NCBI RefSeq assembly: GCF_030052815.1
Contig: NC_079504.1
Coordinates: forward strand, 40,059,041 to 40,123,040
Source: Hevea brasiliensis
Lineage: Eukaryota; Streptophyta; Magnoliopsida; Malpighiales; Euphorbiaceae
Length of the DNA: 64,000 nucleotides
Reading direction: 5' to 3'
The notes beneath the pieces were generated by a model. It was not told the origin of the DNA. It saw only the letters and a list, made by a program, of their open reading frames with translations, and searched no databases. This document shows, piece after piece, positions 10,982-22,701 of this stretch (positions within the stretch are counted from its first letter, which is position 1; the number at the start of each line of letters is the position of its first letter). Made by a program: the position numbers and the translations under genes.

Positions 10982-12510
10982 TAATAACTTCTGATATCTT
11001 TCATCATTCTGAGCCGCCTTCTGATTTGGTCAATCAACACTGGCTGTACATGCCATGCAATCGCTACCTGCCTCTCATCATTAATCTCTAAGCTGGCATG
11101 CAATGATCTCAACTCATATACCATAGACAAAGGAGAAATTCTGAGACTTGCCATAGTCTTGCGACTTAAGGCGTCAGCCACCACATTAGCTTTCCCTGGC
11201 TGATAATCTATTAGACAATCATAGTCTTTTATCAACTCTAACCATCTCCTCTGCCTCAAATTCAACTCCTTCTAAGTACTCAGATACTTCAAACTCTTAT
11301 GATCTGTGTAAATGTAGCATTTCTCCCCATACAAATAGTGTTTCCAGATCTTAAGAGCGAACACAATAGCTGCTAGCTCCAAGTCATGAGTCTGATAATT
11401 TCTCTCATGAGGTTTTAGCTGGCGTGATGCATATGCAATGACATTCTGATCTTGCATCAGTACACAACCTAACCCATTATAAGAAGCATCACTATATACT
11501 GTGTATTCTTTACCCGGGGTAGGTAAAGTTAGGACTGGAGCTTCAGTCAAACACCTCTTCAACTCATCAAAACTCTGTTGACATTTATCCGTCCATTAAA
11601 ATTTCACATCTTTTTTAAGCAGCTTAGTCAGTGGAGATGCCAACATGGAGAACCCTTTCACAAAACGGCAGTAGTATCGAGCTAATCCCAAGAAACTGCG
11701 AATCTCTGTGATATTTCTGGGTGGCTTCCAATTAAGGACAGCTTCTATCTTGCTGGGATCTACCTTAATACCTTCTGCTGATACTATATGCCCCAAAAAG
11801 GATATCTCCTTCAGCCAAAATTCACATTTTGATAGTTTTGCATATAATTGTTTCTGTCTTAAAGTCTGCAGTACAATGCGCAGGTGTCTATCATGCTCCT
11901 TTGCACTCCTCGAATAAACCAATATATCATCTATGAACACCACTACAAACTGGTTGAGGTATGGTCTGAAGATAGTGTTCATCAGATCCATAAAAGTAGT
12001 CGGAGCATTAGTTAACCCGAATGGAATGACCAAAAACTCATAATGGCCATAGCGGGTTCTAAAGGCAGTTTTAGGAATACTCTGCTCTTGTACTTTCAGC
12101 TGATAATAACCTGATCTCAAGTCAATTTTAGAGAACAAAGCTGCACCCCTCAACTGATCAAACAAATCATCAATGCAAGGCAATGGGTATCTATTCTTTA
12201 TTGTCACCTTATTCAACTGCCGATAGTCAATACATAAATCCTTCTTCTTGACAAATAACACTGGCGCTCCCCAAGGTGACACACTAGGGCGGATAAAGCC
12301 CTTGTCAAGCAGCTCTTGCAACTGCACTTTCAACTCTTTCAAATCTGCCGGTGCCATTCTATATGGTGTTATAGAGATTGGGTCCACACCAGGCATAACA
12401 TCAATCTCAAATTGCACCTCTCTTTCCAGAGGTAATCCTGACAATTCATCAGGAAACACATCCGAAAAGCCACATACAGTAGGGATGTCTCTCAGTGTCA
12501 GACTCCCCAC
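10981..12510 (-). pseudogene. Tekay element 1 reverse transcriptase and RNase H
   Basis: RT is open for 304 codons (12510-11596), with [20 protein letters not shown] and the active site FIDDIL (FIDD at 11937-11926). RNase H follows (11562-11272), with [15 protein letters not shown] and YTDHKSLKY, then the connecting region (11265-10981) with the [13 protein letters not shown] motif. Single stops at about 11595 and 11270 separate them. A short gap in the RT frame (KKKDLCID, where [12 protein letters not shown] is usual) suggests a small in-frame deletion near 12238. Confidence 0.88.
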
Positions 12511-12514
12511 TTAG

Positions 12515-13046
12515 GTGTCTATCACATGTGCCAAGTATGCTTCACACCCCTTTCTGATCATCCTTCTGGCTAGTGCAGCCGAAATGATATTTGATGGCAG
12601 TAACTGCCTCTCCCCATGTATTACCACATCACCGTATAGAGAGAGACCAAAAGTGACTATCTTCAGTCTACAGTCAATCATCGCGTGATGCCTGGTTAAT
12701 CAATCCATGCCCAAGATAATATCATAATCTCTGAAGGGCATTTCAATCAAATCTGATAGAAAAACATGTCCTTGGATCACCAAAGGACAGTCTCTATAGA
12801 TTCTGTTGACCCTAACCTCCTGACCTAATGGACTAGTTACTAGTACATCATAGTCCATTTGTACACACTAGATAACAGTAGAACACATCACACTAGCACT
12901 GACATATGAATGTGTGGAGCGAAGATCAAATAACACATATGCATCTTGGTCAAGGATAGAGAAAATACCAGCTACTACATCTAATGTTTCAGCTTCCTCT
13001 CAAATACCAGCTACTACATCTGATGTTTCAGCTTCCTCTCTCTATC
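12515..13046 (-). pseudogene. Tekay element 1 aspartic protease, active site altered
   Basis: The minus strand near 12930-12900 reads DLRSTHSYVSASV, where the family has D-S-G-S/A-T-H-S-F/Y. The catalytic Asp stays but the Ser-Gly pair after it is replaced by Leu-Arg. The frame is also broken by stops on both sides, and a 45-bp segment is duplicated near 12965-13035. No product would be active. Confidence 0.65.
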
Positions 13047-14274
13047 TCATGATATAGACTCTAGCTGGTGCACCACTTGGTTCTGGCTAGTTAACAATAC
13101 TCTAACTTCCAGGAGTGCTACCCCTACCTCTGCCTCTACCTCGACCAGTTGGCTGTGACCCTTTAAGTGTAGAGACTTGGGTTGATCTCGCAGATGTGGC
13201 AGGAGGTCCAGATCGGCGCGGATTAGTACAATTCTTAGTAAAATGTCCACTCCCTCCACAGTTGAAACATGCACTAGTGGCCTTGAAACACACCCCACTA
13301 TGTGTTCTACCACAAGTCTCATACTGCCGGACTGATAAAGCTCCTCAAGATGCCTGCTGGGTCTGCTGACCAGACCAGGGTGGTCTTTGGCCAGAGAATC
13401 GGCCTCTGCCAGATCTGTGAGAGCTGGATCCCCCAAATTATTTCCTCTTCCCAAAACCACTCTCAGTAGCCTGGCCCTTAGCCTTTTCAGTCTTTTCTTT
13501 CTCTTGAGTGCCCTTCTTCACCGCCCCTTTTGATTCTATCCTTTCCAGCTCCAGGGCTTGTGAAATCAGCTAATAAAAATTCTAGTGTCTAAATCCCATA
13601 ACTTGCATTCTTAAGCTAGGCCTCAACCCAGCCTCAAACCTCTTACATCGGTCTCTAGGGGTGGAGACTAAGCTTCCAGCATAGTGACTTAGCATTGAAA
13701 AGTCTTGCTCATACTCTACTATTGTTCTGTCCCCTTGCTTCAGGCTCAATAATTCTTGCAATTTCATATCTACATAAGCATCGGGAACCCATTTCTGCCT
13801 GAATTCTCTTAGGAAGTATGTCCATGTCAGCACAGGTGGCTCAACCAGGCTGTGGGGGATGGTCTTCCGCCATTCATATGCATCCCCTTGCAGAAGAGAT
13901 ACTGAATATTCAAATTTTAATTCTTCGGCAAACTGCAGTTTTCTGAATACCCTTTCCATCTATTCTAGCCATTGTTTTACCTCCAGTGGATCCACAGTAC
14001 CCTTAAACTCGGTAGCCCCAAATTTCATTAGTTTTTCATATTGTCGAGCTGGGGGCTGTGGTTGTACTGCAGATGCTTGCATCTGAACTTGGGGTGGCAC
14101 ATTTCCCATCATTTGTTGAAAAAATGCAGCCATCTGCTGTGCAAACTGAGTAGGAAACTGCGGTGCTGGAGTAGAAGTTGAAGTGGCTGATCCACTCACA
14201 TTCTGAAGTGCTGGGGCTTCTCCTTGGACCTCAGCCTCGACAGATTGCTCTACGAAATGATCTCCCTCTTCCAT
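13047..14274 (-). pseudogene. Tekay element 1 Gag with zinc knuckle
   Basis: The N-terminal low-complexity Gln/Pro/Ala-rich part is at 14274-13960. A stop follows, then the capsid-like domain (13959-13582, with GDAYEWRKTI and FRQKWVPDAYVDMK), a second break, and the nucleocapsid with knuckle CFNCGGSGHFTKNC (13290-13200 region) followed by an Arg/Gly-rich tail. Gag packages the RNA in virus-like particles. It is broken into at least three frames. Confidence 0.85.
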
Positions 14275-14439
14275 TCAGTTTTCAGAAATTTCCTACTTCC
14301 TGAGATCAAACACAAGGATGTTAACCTCCGTTAGAGCATATTCATGATGTAAATATGTCATATGTATCAAATAAAGACACTTGTGCAATTGTACTTATCA
14401 AAGAAATATTCACATAAATAGTCAAAATTCATTGCAAAA

Positions 14440-14455
14440 CCATGCTCTGATACCA
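14440..14455 (-). promoter_or_regulatory. Primer-binding site of Tekay element 1 (tRNA-iMet)
   Basis: The minus strand reads TGGTATCAGAGCATGG, 8 bases inside the 5' LTR. It matches the 3' end of plant initiator tRNA-Met for 12 bases. Confidence 0.85.
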
Positions 14456-14463
14456 CTAAAATA

Positions 14464-17400
14464 TGTCACACCTTACCCCTCTGTAAGGCATAAAATGATC
14501 CCGTAGAATACCTAAATAACTACTGAACTTTACCTACCGATAACTCATTAAGTACACTACAAAGGATTTTAAAACCATTTTCTTACATTTTAGAAGTAGT
14601 GAGCATTTTAGTAAGAATTAAAAAAACAATTTAATTGAAGTTTAAAAACTAGTAAAAATTTTTATTCATTTTTATTTTTCCACAATTTAGTAAAAATTTT
14701 GGCAGAGTATCGTCTGTATTTTGAGAAAACAGTTCTTAAAAAACCTATAAAAAAACTTCCAATAATTATCACAACTCCCAACCACCAAAATGACTCAGTT
14801 CAACATAATTCAAATCTATTCCACAATTCAATCAAAGTTTGTCATCTCACAATATTTCATAATTTCATTCACATTGCATTTAAAATTTAATTTACATATA
14901 CAGGTCTTAATTTACAAAAAGAAAATTCAAAATAATATTATTGCAATTTACTGTACAACTGCTCAACTTTACATTAATACATATGACATTACAATATTTA
15001 CATCAAAATAACTACAAGGGTATAAATAAATACCCGTACCAGAATGTCAACGCAGTCCTCTATCTCAATAGCAGCTCACTCTGCTGCTTTCTCCTTGCCC
15101 TTATCTGCGACAGTAAAATAAGTTATCGCTGAGTATAAAAATACTCAGTGGTGCACAATAAAAATTCGAAATGTAGTAAATAAATCATTCAATGATAAAT
15201 CACAATTTAAATATTTCACCAATTATCAAAACTCATTATAGCACAATTTTTGTCAAACAATTTAATAAATACAGTGTTGTCAATTCATACACAACTTAAG
15301 CTATGACACAAAATTTCCAATCAATGTTGCGTTGTACAACACGACAAAGCGATCTACAACCCCACTAATCGAAATCAATGAGGGAGGTGGCTAGCTTGCT
15401 AATGAGTACTCATCCGATCTACAATCTCAACTGGTAAGCCAGAGAGGGAGGAGAATAAACAATCTCAACCCCATAAATGGAGGAGGAATAATGTGGTACT
15501 ATCATGCTAAGTGTGAACACAAAATCAATTCAAAACAAAGTACTTAAATAATTTAGGAAAGATCCCAAACAATTTTCAAAGTCATTTTTATAGTCACAAA
15601 ATGGAAATACAATTTATAAACAACACAGTGATTTCATAAAGCATAACAATTCAACTTTCAGTTAGAAAATAATTACATAAATTTATTGTGCACAAACCTG
15701 ACGTGAGTCGCCTCTAAGCCTTGACTAAGTCCCTTAGATTTTTCGAGTCTTTTTCAGCTGAAACACACAATTGACAGTGTTTCAGTATCTTATCTCACAA
15801 TAAATCCAATAATTAATTAATATATATTCAATTGTAGCCTCAATATGCTTAAACTTACGTTCTTGGGAATTTTCATGTCGGAGTTACTATTCATGATACT
15901 ATTCAAGTCAAAATATTGACCTTTTTTATGCTTAAAAGGTATGGGAAATCCAATTATACCCACATACCATATTTTGGTTACCAATTTTGTTGGTTTTGGT
16001 TGTTTTCTCAAATCTTAAGTCTTTTAGGCACAAATTTCAAATTTTTAGTTTTGGTGTCTTGTTTGGTACTATTCTATTGGTCATGTTGCTGTGGAAATTT
16101 GGCTAAGTTTTCTTCATAGAAGTTATTCCTTATTATCTTAACTTTATTTCCCTTTTTGAATCACTCCATTTTGAGTTATTTAGCCTAAGTTATAGCCATT
16201 TGAACATGGCTGGCCGGATTTGGTTTTACCCAGAATTCTGGGCATTCATTGGATAATGGCAGTTTTTGTGGGTTGACTGCAGGTGGCTTTTCAAATAGGT
16301 TATGGTCAAAATTTGGGTTTATTTTCTTCATGAAAATTGTAGGTCTATGTCTCAGCTTTCTATCGGTATAAAATTCAGGTTATTTAAACCTTCCTAGACC
16401 AAGTTATGGTCATTTGCGTAACTACTGTTCATTTGGTTATTTTTGTACAGGTCAGTTTGCCCAATCCGAATTTGGCCAAATTGTTCACTAAGTTATAGTC
16501 ACTTTATGGGCATGATTCCTGAATGAAAAATGTTCCATTTTGTGTCTAGTTTCATTTCCAATTGGCCTCACACCAATTGGATTGGTAAATTTTCAGTTTT
16601 GGTCCCTGAAATGGACCTAGGTCAAGCTACTTGCAGATTGACCTTCACCAATCCGAATTGGAACTTGGTTCCAACAATTCATACACACCACAAATGGTCA
16701 AAATTGACCATTTCTCAACTCAAATAAGATTAATAACATCATTTGGCCAATTCTTAAATTTTTCTTCAATTTTTCACAATCTCCAAACCCTAGTTACATG
16801 CATTTTAACTCTAATGCAAATTTAAAGTGTATATTCATGATTTATACACGTAATTCACTTCAAATAACCATTCAAAACCATCAAACTCATTCTTATCAAA
16901 CCCTAATACTAGTTGGATGAATTTCATGTTTAGTCCCTATACAATTGTTTTCTTTTGATTTTAAGTTAATATCTAAGTTACTTGAGCTAAACACACAAAT
17001 AAGAAATCAATATTTTCAAAGTAAATTGCTTACCTCACTTGAATTTCATTTCTTCAATTTTTCTCCTTTTTTCCTCTTTCTTTCTTGCTCAATCACTTCC
17101 CAAGTGAAGTTAACAAGCTTTAATGCAATAATTTGGGGGAAAATAGGGTTAAGTGAGGGAACATAAGCTTGAGATCAAGCTTTAATGGAGGTTTTGCAAT
17201 GGAGAGGGAGAGAGAAAGTGTTGGCCGGCTAGTTTGGTGAGGGAGATGAGTGATTATCCTTTTAATTTTTTATGTTTTTATGTCTTTAATTGGCTATTTG
17301 ACTTGGTCAATTATTGGGCAAAATTAATTTTTATTTTGACATCATTTGTGATGTCATTAAGATGATGCAATAAAACTTTTTCTTTTTTTTTCCATTTTCC

Positions 17401-17918
17401 TAATTTTTTCAATAGTTTTTTAATTTAATTCTCAATTATGAAATTTTCTTTTCTCCGATTTTGTTAGACAGTTAGGTCAGGAGTCAGCTCTAGGGTTGAA
17501 TTAACCAAATCGGCCCTCGTCTGTTCAATCTGGTTTGCAAGTTAATCGGTATATCTTTCGGATCCCTGACCTAATTATTTGACCTGCTTAACAATTCTTT
17601 TTCGTGATTTTCTCTTTTCCACTGTGTTCGCAATAGTCCTAAGGACCGCGGCGTCACATTTTATGGTTCGAAATTTGAGTTTAGATCGACCTCGTAGTCC
17701 TTCCCGAGAAGGTCACCCATCGCTGTGACTCTCGGCTCATTTAACTTCATGTGTTCTATTTTTCTTCTTTGCACTTAAGTATTTGGCAATTACTAATTAT
17801 TTGTATTCAGGGCTTATCTAGGTATTTTAGACGAGGTTCTAATTCTCTTAATTGTCCGGACCGACACCGGTCACCGGAACAGTAAAATATATTAGGCGAT
17901 GCAAATAGGGGTGTTACA
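14464..17918 (-). repeat. Tekay element 1, 5' LTR (right)
   Basis: It runs from TGTCACACC to GGGGTGTTACA and pairs with 6119-9562. In element orientation it starts TGTAACACCCC, a terminus shared with the solo LTRs at 25481 and 52086. Confidence 0.9.
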
Positions 17919-18065
17919 GAACTCGGGTAAGAACTCTCTCCTGAACTCTTAATATATTTTGTTAAAAATTTAAGCTGATAATTCGAGTAAGAACTCTCTC
18001 TCGATCTCCCATATTTATAAGAACGGTGTTTTATTTGAATTCTAAGCTAGGGATTCGGGTAAGGG
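17919..18065 (+). repeat. 59-bp tandem repeat, right part
   Basis: It continues the array cut at 6118. About two to three diverged units start GAACTCGGGTAAGAACTCTC. Confidence 0.75.
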
Positions 18066-19850
18066 CTTTATCCTGATCCCTTTCATATTGGAAAGAATTA
18101 CCGAAGATACTGAAAACCTTTGTGAAAGGCTTTTCCTGATCTATGGTATTTTATAACTGGATGGCGGGCATTGAGCCGAACTCCTTGCTGATCTTCCGCA
18201 CGATTGCTTTAATCGAACTCTTTGGTTTTAGACTCCATCCCTTTTTGTCGCTTGCCCGGGGTCTGAACTTTGTCTTTATTTTCGATCCATTGTTTTATCA
18301 CCTGGGCTCACTCCAAGACCCTATCTCGTAACTATTTTCTCATTTCGACCCCTTTGGCATATTCTGATCCTTTCTATAACTACTCGAGTTACACTTGTTT
18401 TCCTATTGTTTTCATTTATTTGGACTAAAAACTACTGTGACAGTACTTCTACCTGTACTCTTCAGAGTATTTACAAGTCACCGATGACTCGAACATTCAT
18501 TTTTTAGGGGAACAAAAATGAGGTGACGATTAAAATAAACTTTACGAATGATAAAAAAAAGATAAAGATAATGATTATGAGCCGAGATAAACTATTTTAA
18601 GACTCAATGTAACTAGATACTTAAAAAAACTCAAGAAAACGAACTGAGGATATTCAACATACGACAGGTTAAACGCTTACCTCTAGAAAGTTGGGATGAC
18701 GGGGAGCCAACACCAGTGTTAGCAAAGCTTAGGGAGCTGAAGACTGAGACAGTAAAAAAACTTGAGCTGATCCGAGGTGATGGGGATGAAATGGAATGAA
18801 GTTGAGCTCGCTGGGTGATACACAGATACTGAAAATGAGAGTCACAGGGTTTAAAGCTCTTTTGAACGAGATATTCCAGGAACTGGTTTTAGAAGTTTCT
18901 TAAAATGTTGAGAGCTTCGAATGACAAGCAATAAGGCTATATTAAAGTTTAGAGTTTCTTCACAATAATCACCACCCTCCTTTCTACAGTATTGCATGCA
19001 GGTATTTATAGCAAATGGGTGCCCAAAGTGGAGAGTCAGGATTACATCAAGAGGAGACGGAAGGCCCAGATTCAAAAGGACATAATCTGATGTCTGGGAA
19101 TTAAAGAGAATCAAAATTGAGGGTTGGGATTTCATTCAGAATTTTTGTCCTTTCGCCCCTTGATCCAACGTTCAAGGGGCTTGCCTTACAAAATAGATCC
19201 AAAGGTCGGGAACAAAAAGTGTTGAATCTGTCGTCTACTTTTGATCCAAAGGCTCCAAATCCATCCTTACAATTATAATCAATAGTGTAGATCGAGATGT
19301 ACTGGGCTACTTTAACCGTTTGGAATCTGGCAGCTAGGAGTGTGTCCTTACAAATGAGATGTGTGGCGAGGATCAAATCATGCCTGTAATGCTTTAACTA
19401 ATTTGAATATGACGGTGAAGGGAGCTAATTAAAGGTCATGATCAGAAGTTATTCAACTCCCTGAGTTTTCTGATCTTATGGGTCGTCCCTCATTTTTTCG
19501 ATCTTCTCATTATGACTAACCCATTTTAGGGTTATTATTTTGATCTCTATCTCTTGCATTGGGTCCCTTTTTACTTCCCAATCTCTCTTATTCCTGATCT
19601 TTCCTCCCCATCTAACCTGTATTGGTCAAAGCAATAAATTCTTCAGTTACCAATGCGTCCGCTTTGAGTTCTGTATGCAATACATGCTGGGGCCCTATAT
19701 GTATGCCGAGGGATTTTCCTTTGCATACTCACAACTTTCTCCAGTGAATCTTCAATTTTTCATTCCTCAATTCTTGGCTTTTCCGGTAAGAATTCTTCTT
19801 ATGACAACCACTTTAATCTTTTTCCGAATGCTTTCTTTGTTCATCTCCTG
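18066..19850 (+). other. Non-coding body of the gag-only element
   Basis: Short frames occur on both strands, but none has family features or a long open span. Frequent TGATC-containing words give it a composition like the rest of the element. Confidence 0.4.
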
Positions 19851-19853
19851 AAA

Positions 19854-20093
19854 ATGAGCAACTCCGGTGATCAGAGGTTCATGAGGGTGTCATCCGATGA
19901 TGGTGAGGGAACTGGACTAATCAACCAATCAAGGTCGAAACTAACTATAGCACCGATCTCGAGTCAGCCCATCGTCATGGCTCGTAAACCTATCTCTGAC
20001 AAGAGGACTACTAATTTCAATCTTAATATCGGTGACCGCCTCTTAAAGTTCACTTGGCTCCTTAACATCTCGAGGGTCTCGATTGCAGCTTAG
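19854..20093 (+). pseudogene. Truncated duplicate of the gag-like ORF start
   Basis: The frame begins MSNSGDQRF and resembles the start of the longer ORF at 20846 (MSSTNGQRP, then a similar SSDDGEG/TSDEGEV acidic segment). Upstream sequence is also similar, including a CCGGTAAG word in both. The frame ends after 79 codons. I read it as a broken, partly duplicated 5' end of the same gene inside this element. Confidence 0.45.
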
Positions 20094-20300
20094 TTCTGAT
20101 CGATGACATCGATAATGACGCCGCTCAAAATCATGAGAGTCATCGTCACCCCATTTGAGCTATACATCTACCCAGTATGTATTGTTGGCTTTTTTATCAA
20201 ACACATCTTTTGATTCAGCCACAAGACTAAGCTTTGACATAGGCCAGCATTCTGGGCTTCGGAGTAGTCTTAAGTTAGGTAGAATGTAGTGTTGATTTTG

Positions 20301-20400
20301 AGAGATCGCCCAAATGATGTAATCTGATCTTTTGAGATCGCCCAATTGATGTAATCTGATCTTTTGAGATCACCCAAATAATGTAATCTAATCTTTTGGA
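20301..20400 (+). repeat. 32-bp tandem repeat, three copies
   Basis: The unit GATCGCCCAAATGATGTAAT plus CTGATCTTTTGA repeats three times with few changes. It lies between the two gag-like starts. Confidence 0.8.
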
Positions 20401-20680
20401 AATGAAATAAAATTTTACTTGAATTTTTTATTTTATTATTGCATTGGTTATTTTTCTGATCTCTGATTTTATGTGCCCAATCTAATCCCTAGACGAATCG
20501 CCATTTGCCAATCCATCGATTCGATACCTTGTTCAATATAATGACCTTCGTTGATCGATCTCATTTATCCGACCTTTTTACTATGTTTCTGGAATCTTCT
20601 TTTGACGTGTCATTGAGGCGGCCTGATTTCACTAACTGAAGCGTACTTGGGACTACGTGAGCATTTAATGCTCAGGCGAG

Positions 20681-20688
20681 TATAAATA
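20681..20688 (+). promoter_or_regulatory. TATA box upstream of the gag-like ORF
   Basis: TATAAATA in a GC-richer context, 165 bases before the ATG at 20846. This is a plausible plant core promoter for the element. Confidence 0.55.
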
Positions 20689-20845
20689 GGGGGGAAGTTA
20701 GCCATTTCCTCCCTTATGTTATTTTCAGATCTTCACCTAGCAACTTTGACACTCCCTCTCATTTTCTAGAGTTTTCAGGCGCCGATTCATACTCCGGTAA
20801 GGGTTTTGATCTTTTCTTGATTGGTTTCACTTTCGTTCTCTAAAA

Positions 20846-22701
20846 ATGAGTAGTACCAATGGTCAGAGACCTGCTAGTCCTTCCTCCATTCATATCTCAT
20901 GGACATCGGATGAAGGTGAGGTGGTCAGACCGAGTGGGCGACTCGAACCTTCTACAACCTCTGTCCCAGCCCACGGCTAGGCGACTAAATCAAAACAAGC
21001 GTCTTGTTTAGGGAAAGAAAAGTTACTCGTAAACGAGTTTCCATCGATCCTCAAGGAGACCGATCTACAGTCCATTAGTCAAGAATACAACCTTTGAACT
21101 GACTCCTTCAAGCTTATCAGATGTCATAGCGACCTCTGAGCTGATAATTTCTTTGAAGAAAACAACATGATCATGGTATATGAAGAGCAATAGAAGGTTA
21201 AGCTTCGGTTCCCCTTAAATGAATTCTTTAGAGTCGTTCTGAAGTTCCATCATGTCTGTGTAGCCCAAGTGCACCGAAACTCTTGGCGGACTCTGGTGGC
21301 TTTCAGAGGATTATGCCGAGCTAAAAAGCTCGAGCCTACAGTAATGTTTTTCGTTGAGTTGCATAGGCTTGCTCGATAGAAGGACGACGAGTATTGGTTT
21401 TTCCAAGCCAAGCCTCACTATGGGCTTTTCACCGATCTCCCTTCTTCGTTAAAGAATTGGAAAAATCGATTCTTCATATTGAGGAGTAAGGTCCCGAATG
21501 GCTTTGAGGGTATCCCGCGCAGTTGGTAGTACCTGGTTCCTTCAGTTCCAAAGAAGATCGCCCTAAATAAAGATGAGGATGCCATGATAAAGGAATTGAA
21601 GGATCAGGCGGCCACTCACAAGTATTCATGTTTGGATGCAGTTATGGCCGAACTGAAGTGGTGGCTAATGCAAATGATTGCCCATGAGGATTATGAGCTG
21701 CAGCTCTCTGACCTTGGTCTCAGGATCGGTGTAACCTAAATCTTCAGTCTCCTGACTTTGGTGATCTCACTAACTTTTTTTCTGTGCAGGTATGGCGGGA
21801 TGCGAGAGTACGAAGGAGAGCCATAAGCGAAAAAGGGAGGTCGCCCGAAAAGTGCGAGAAATGAAATTTGCTGCTGCATCCCAGATGCCGAGGCGAGACT
21901 CAGTAGAAGTGTCGGGCTCTTCGTTCTAACCTCCAGAATAGCCAACCCCAAAGATAGAGATCGCTCCTTCCCCTCCTCGACAAGATGAACCACCGCCTCC
22001 GCCAGTTTCTTCAAGTGTGGAAGGAGGGTCTTCCCAACCTTCTGTGAGGATCCTCTCTCGTGGTGCCCAGGTCCTCATTCACTCCCTGGAGAAGAATCGC
22101 TCGATTCAGGGGAATCCTAGCTTGGCCGAGGTCTTGGGTACCACCATCTACTTTCTAGAAGACCAGAATAGGCTGACTCCGGATAGTATTGATGACCTCC
22201 TGACTCAGACGATGAGCTTGAGTGTAGAGAGCCTTGTGAATTAACATATAATTAGAGAAAAAGCCCATCTCTTGAGGTAAGAAATTCTGAAGGCGATCCA
22301 AGATGCAGCTTCTGCCAAAAACCCAACTTTCATCTACTCAAGACTACATCGCCGACATAGAAGGTCAGACGAAATCATATGAGGATCGGATAGCCGAATT
22401 GGAGCGGGAACTCGGAGATGCTTGGGTCTGCTGAACTGCCGATGTCACTCACCTTACCGAGGAGGTCAAAGTGAAAGAAAAAGAGGCCGTAGCGAGAGAA
22501 GCTAGTGCTCATGTGAATGCTTATGGCTATCTTCTGGCAGAGCTTGTGAGGCACTATCCTAAGGAAGATTTCTCCTGGATGGTGGATATTGTCCCTAGAG
22601 GTGAAGAGGAGAGTGAGGAGGATTCTGATAGAGAGAGAGGGGATGATAAAACTGATAATGTACTCAAAGAGCAGGTTAGGGGAAACCCTCCTACTGAATG
22701 A
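20846..22701 (+). pseudogene. Plant gypsy-type Gag-like protein (Transposase_28/PF04195-like), with intron and many stops
   Basis: The start codon follows a TATA box by 165 bases. The frame carries an acidic N-terminus (TSDEGEV), then a domain with FPLNEFFRVVLKFHHV, WRTLVAFRGLC and EYWFFQAK that I recognise from plant 'putative gypsy type transposon' proteins. A probable intron (21729-21789, GTGTAACC to TGTGCAG) restores the frame into MAGCESTKESHKRKREVARK, a Pro-rich linker, a coiled-coil-like segment, and a C-terminal YPKEDFSWM region with an acidic tail. At least ten in-frame stops occur. Most are TGA, TAG or TAA that could derive from CGA, CAG or CAA by C-to-T change. The domain name comes from memory of the family; a profile search would settle it. 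Confidence 0.7.

Larger units (their letters stand above)
6119..17918 (-). mobile_element. Tekay/Del-type chromovirus (Ty3/gypsy), complete structure but decayed
   Basis: It has two LTRs of about 3.45 kb, a perfect 5-bp target-site duplication GAACT (6114-6118 and 17919-17923), a tRNA-Met primer site, a G-rich polypurine tract and gag-PR-RT-RH-IN-chromodomain on the minus strand. Long LTRs, this domain order and a C-terminal chromodomain fit the Tekay/Del clade. In the first 155 bp of the paired LTRs I count about 16 mismatches by hand, mostly transitions, so the insertion is not recent. Every coding domain has stops or shifts. Confidence 0.9.
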
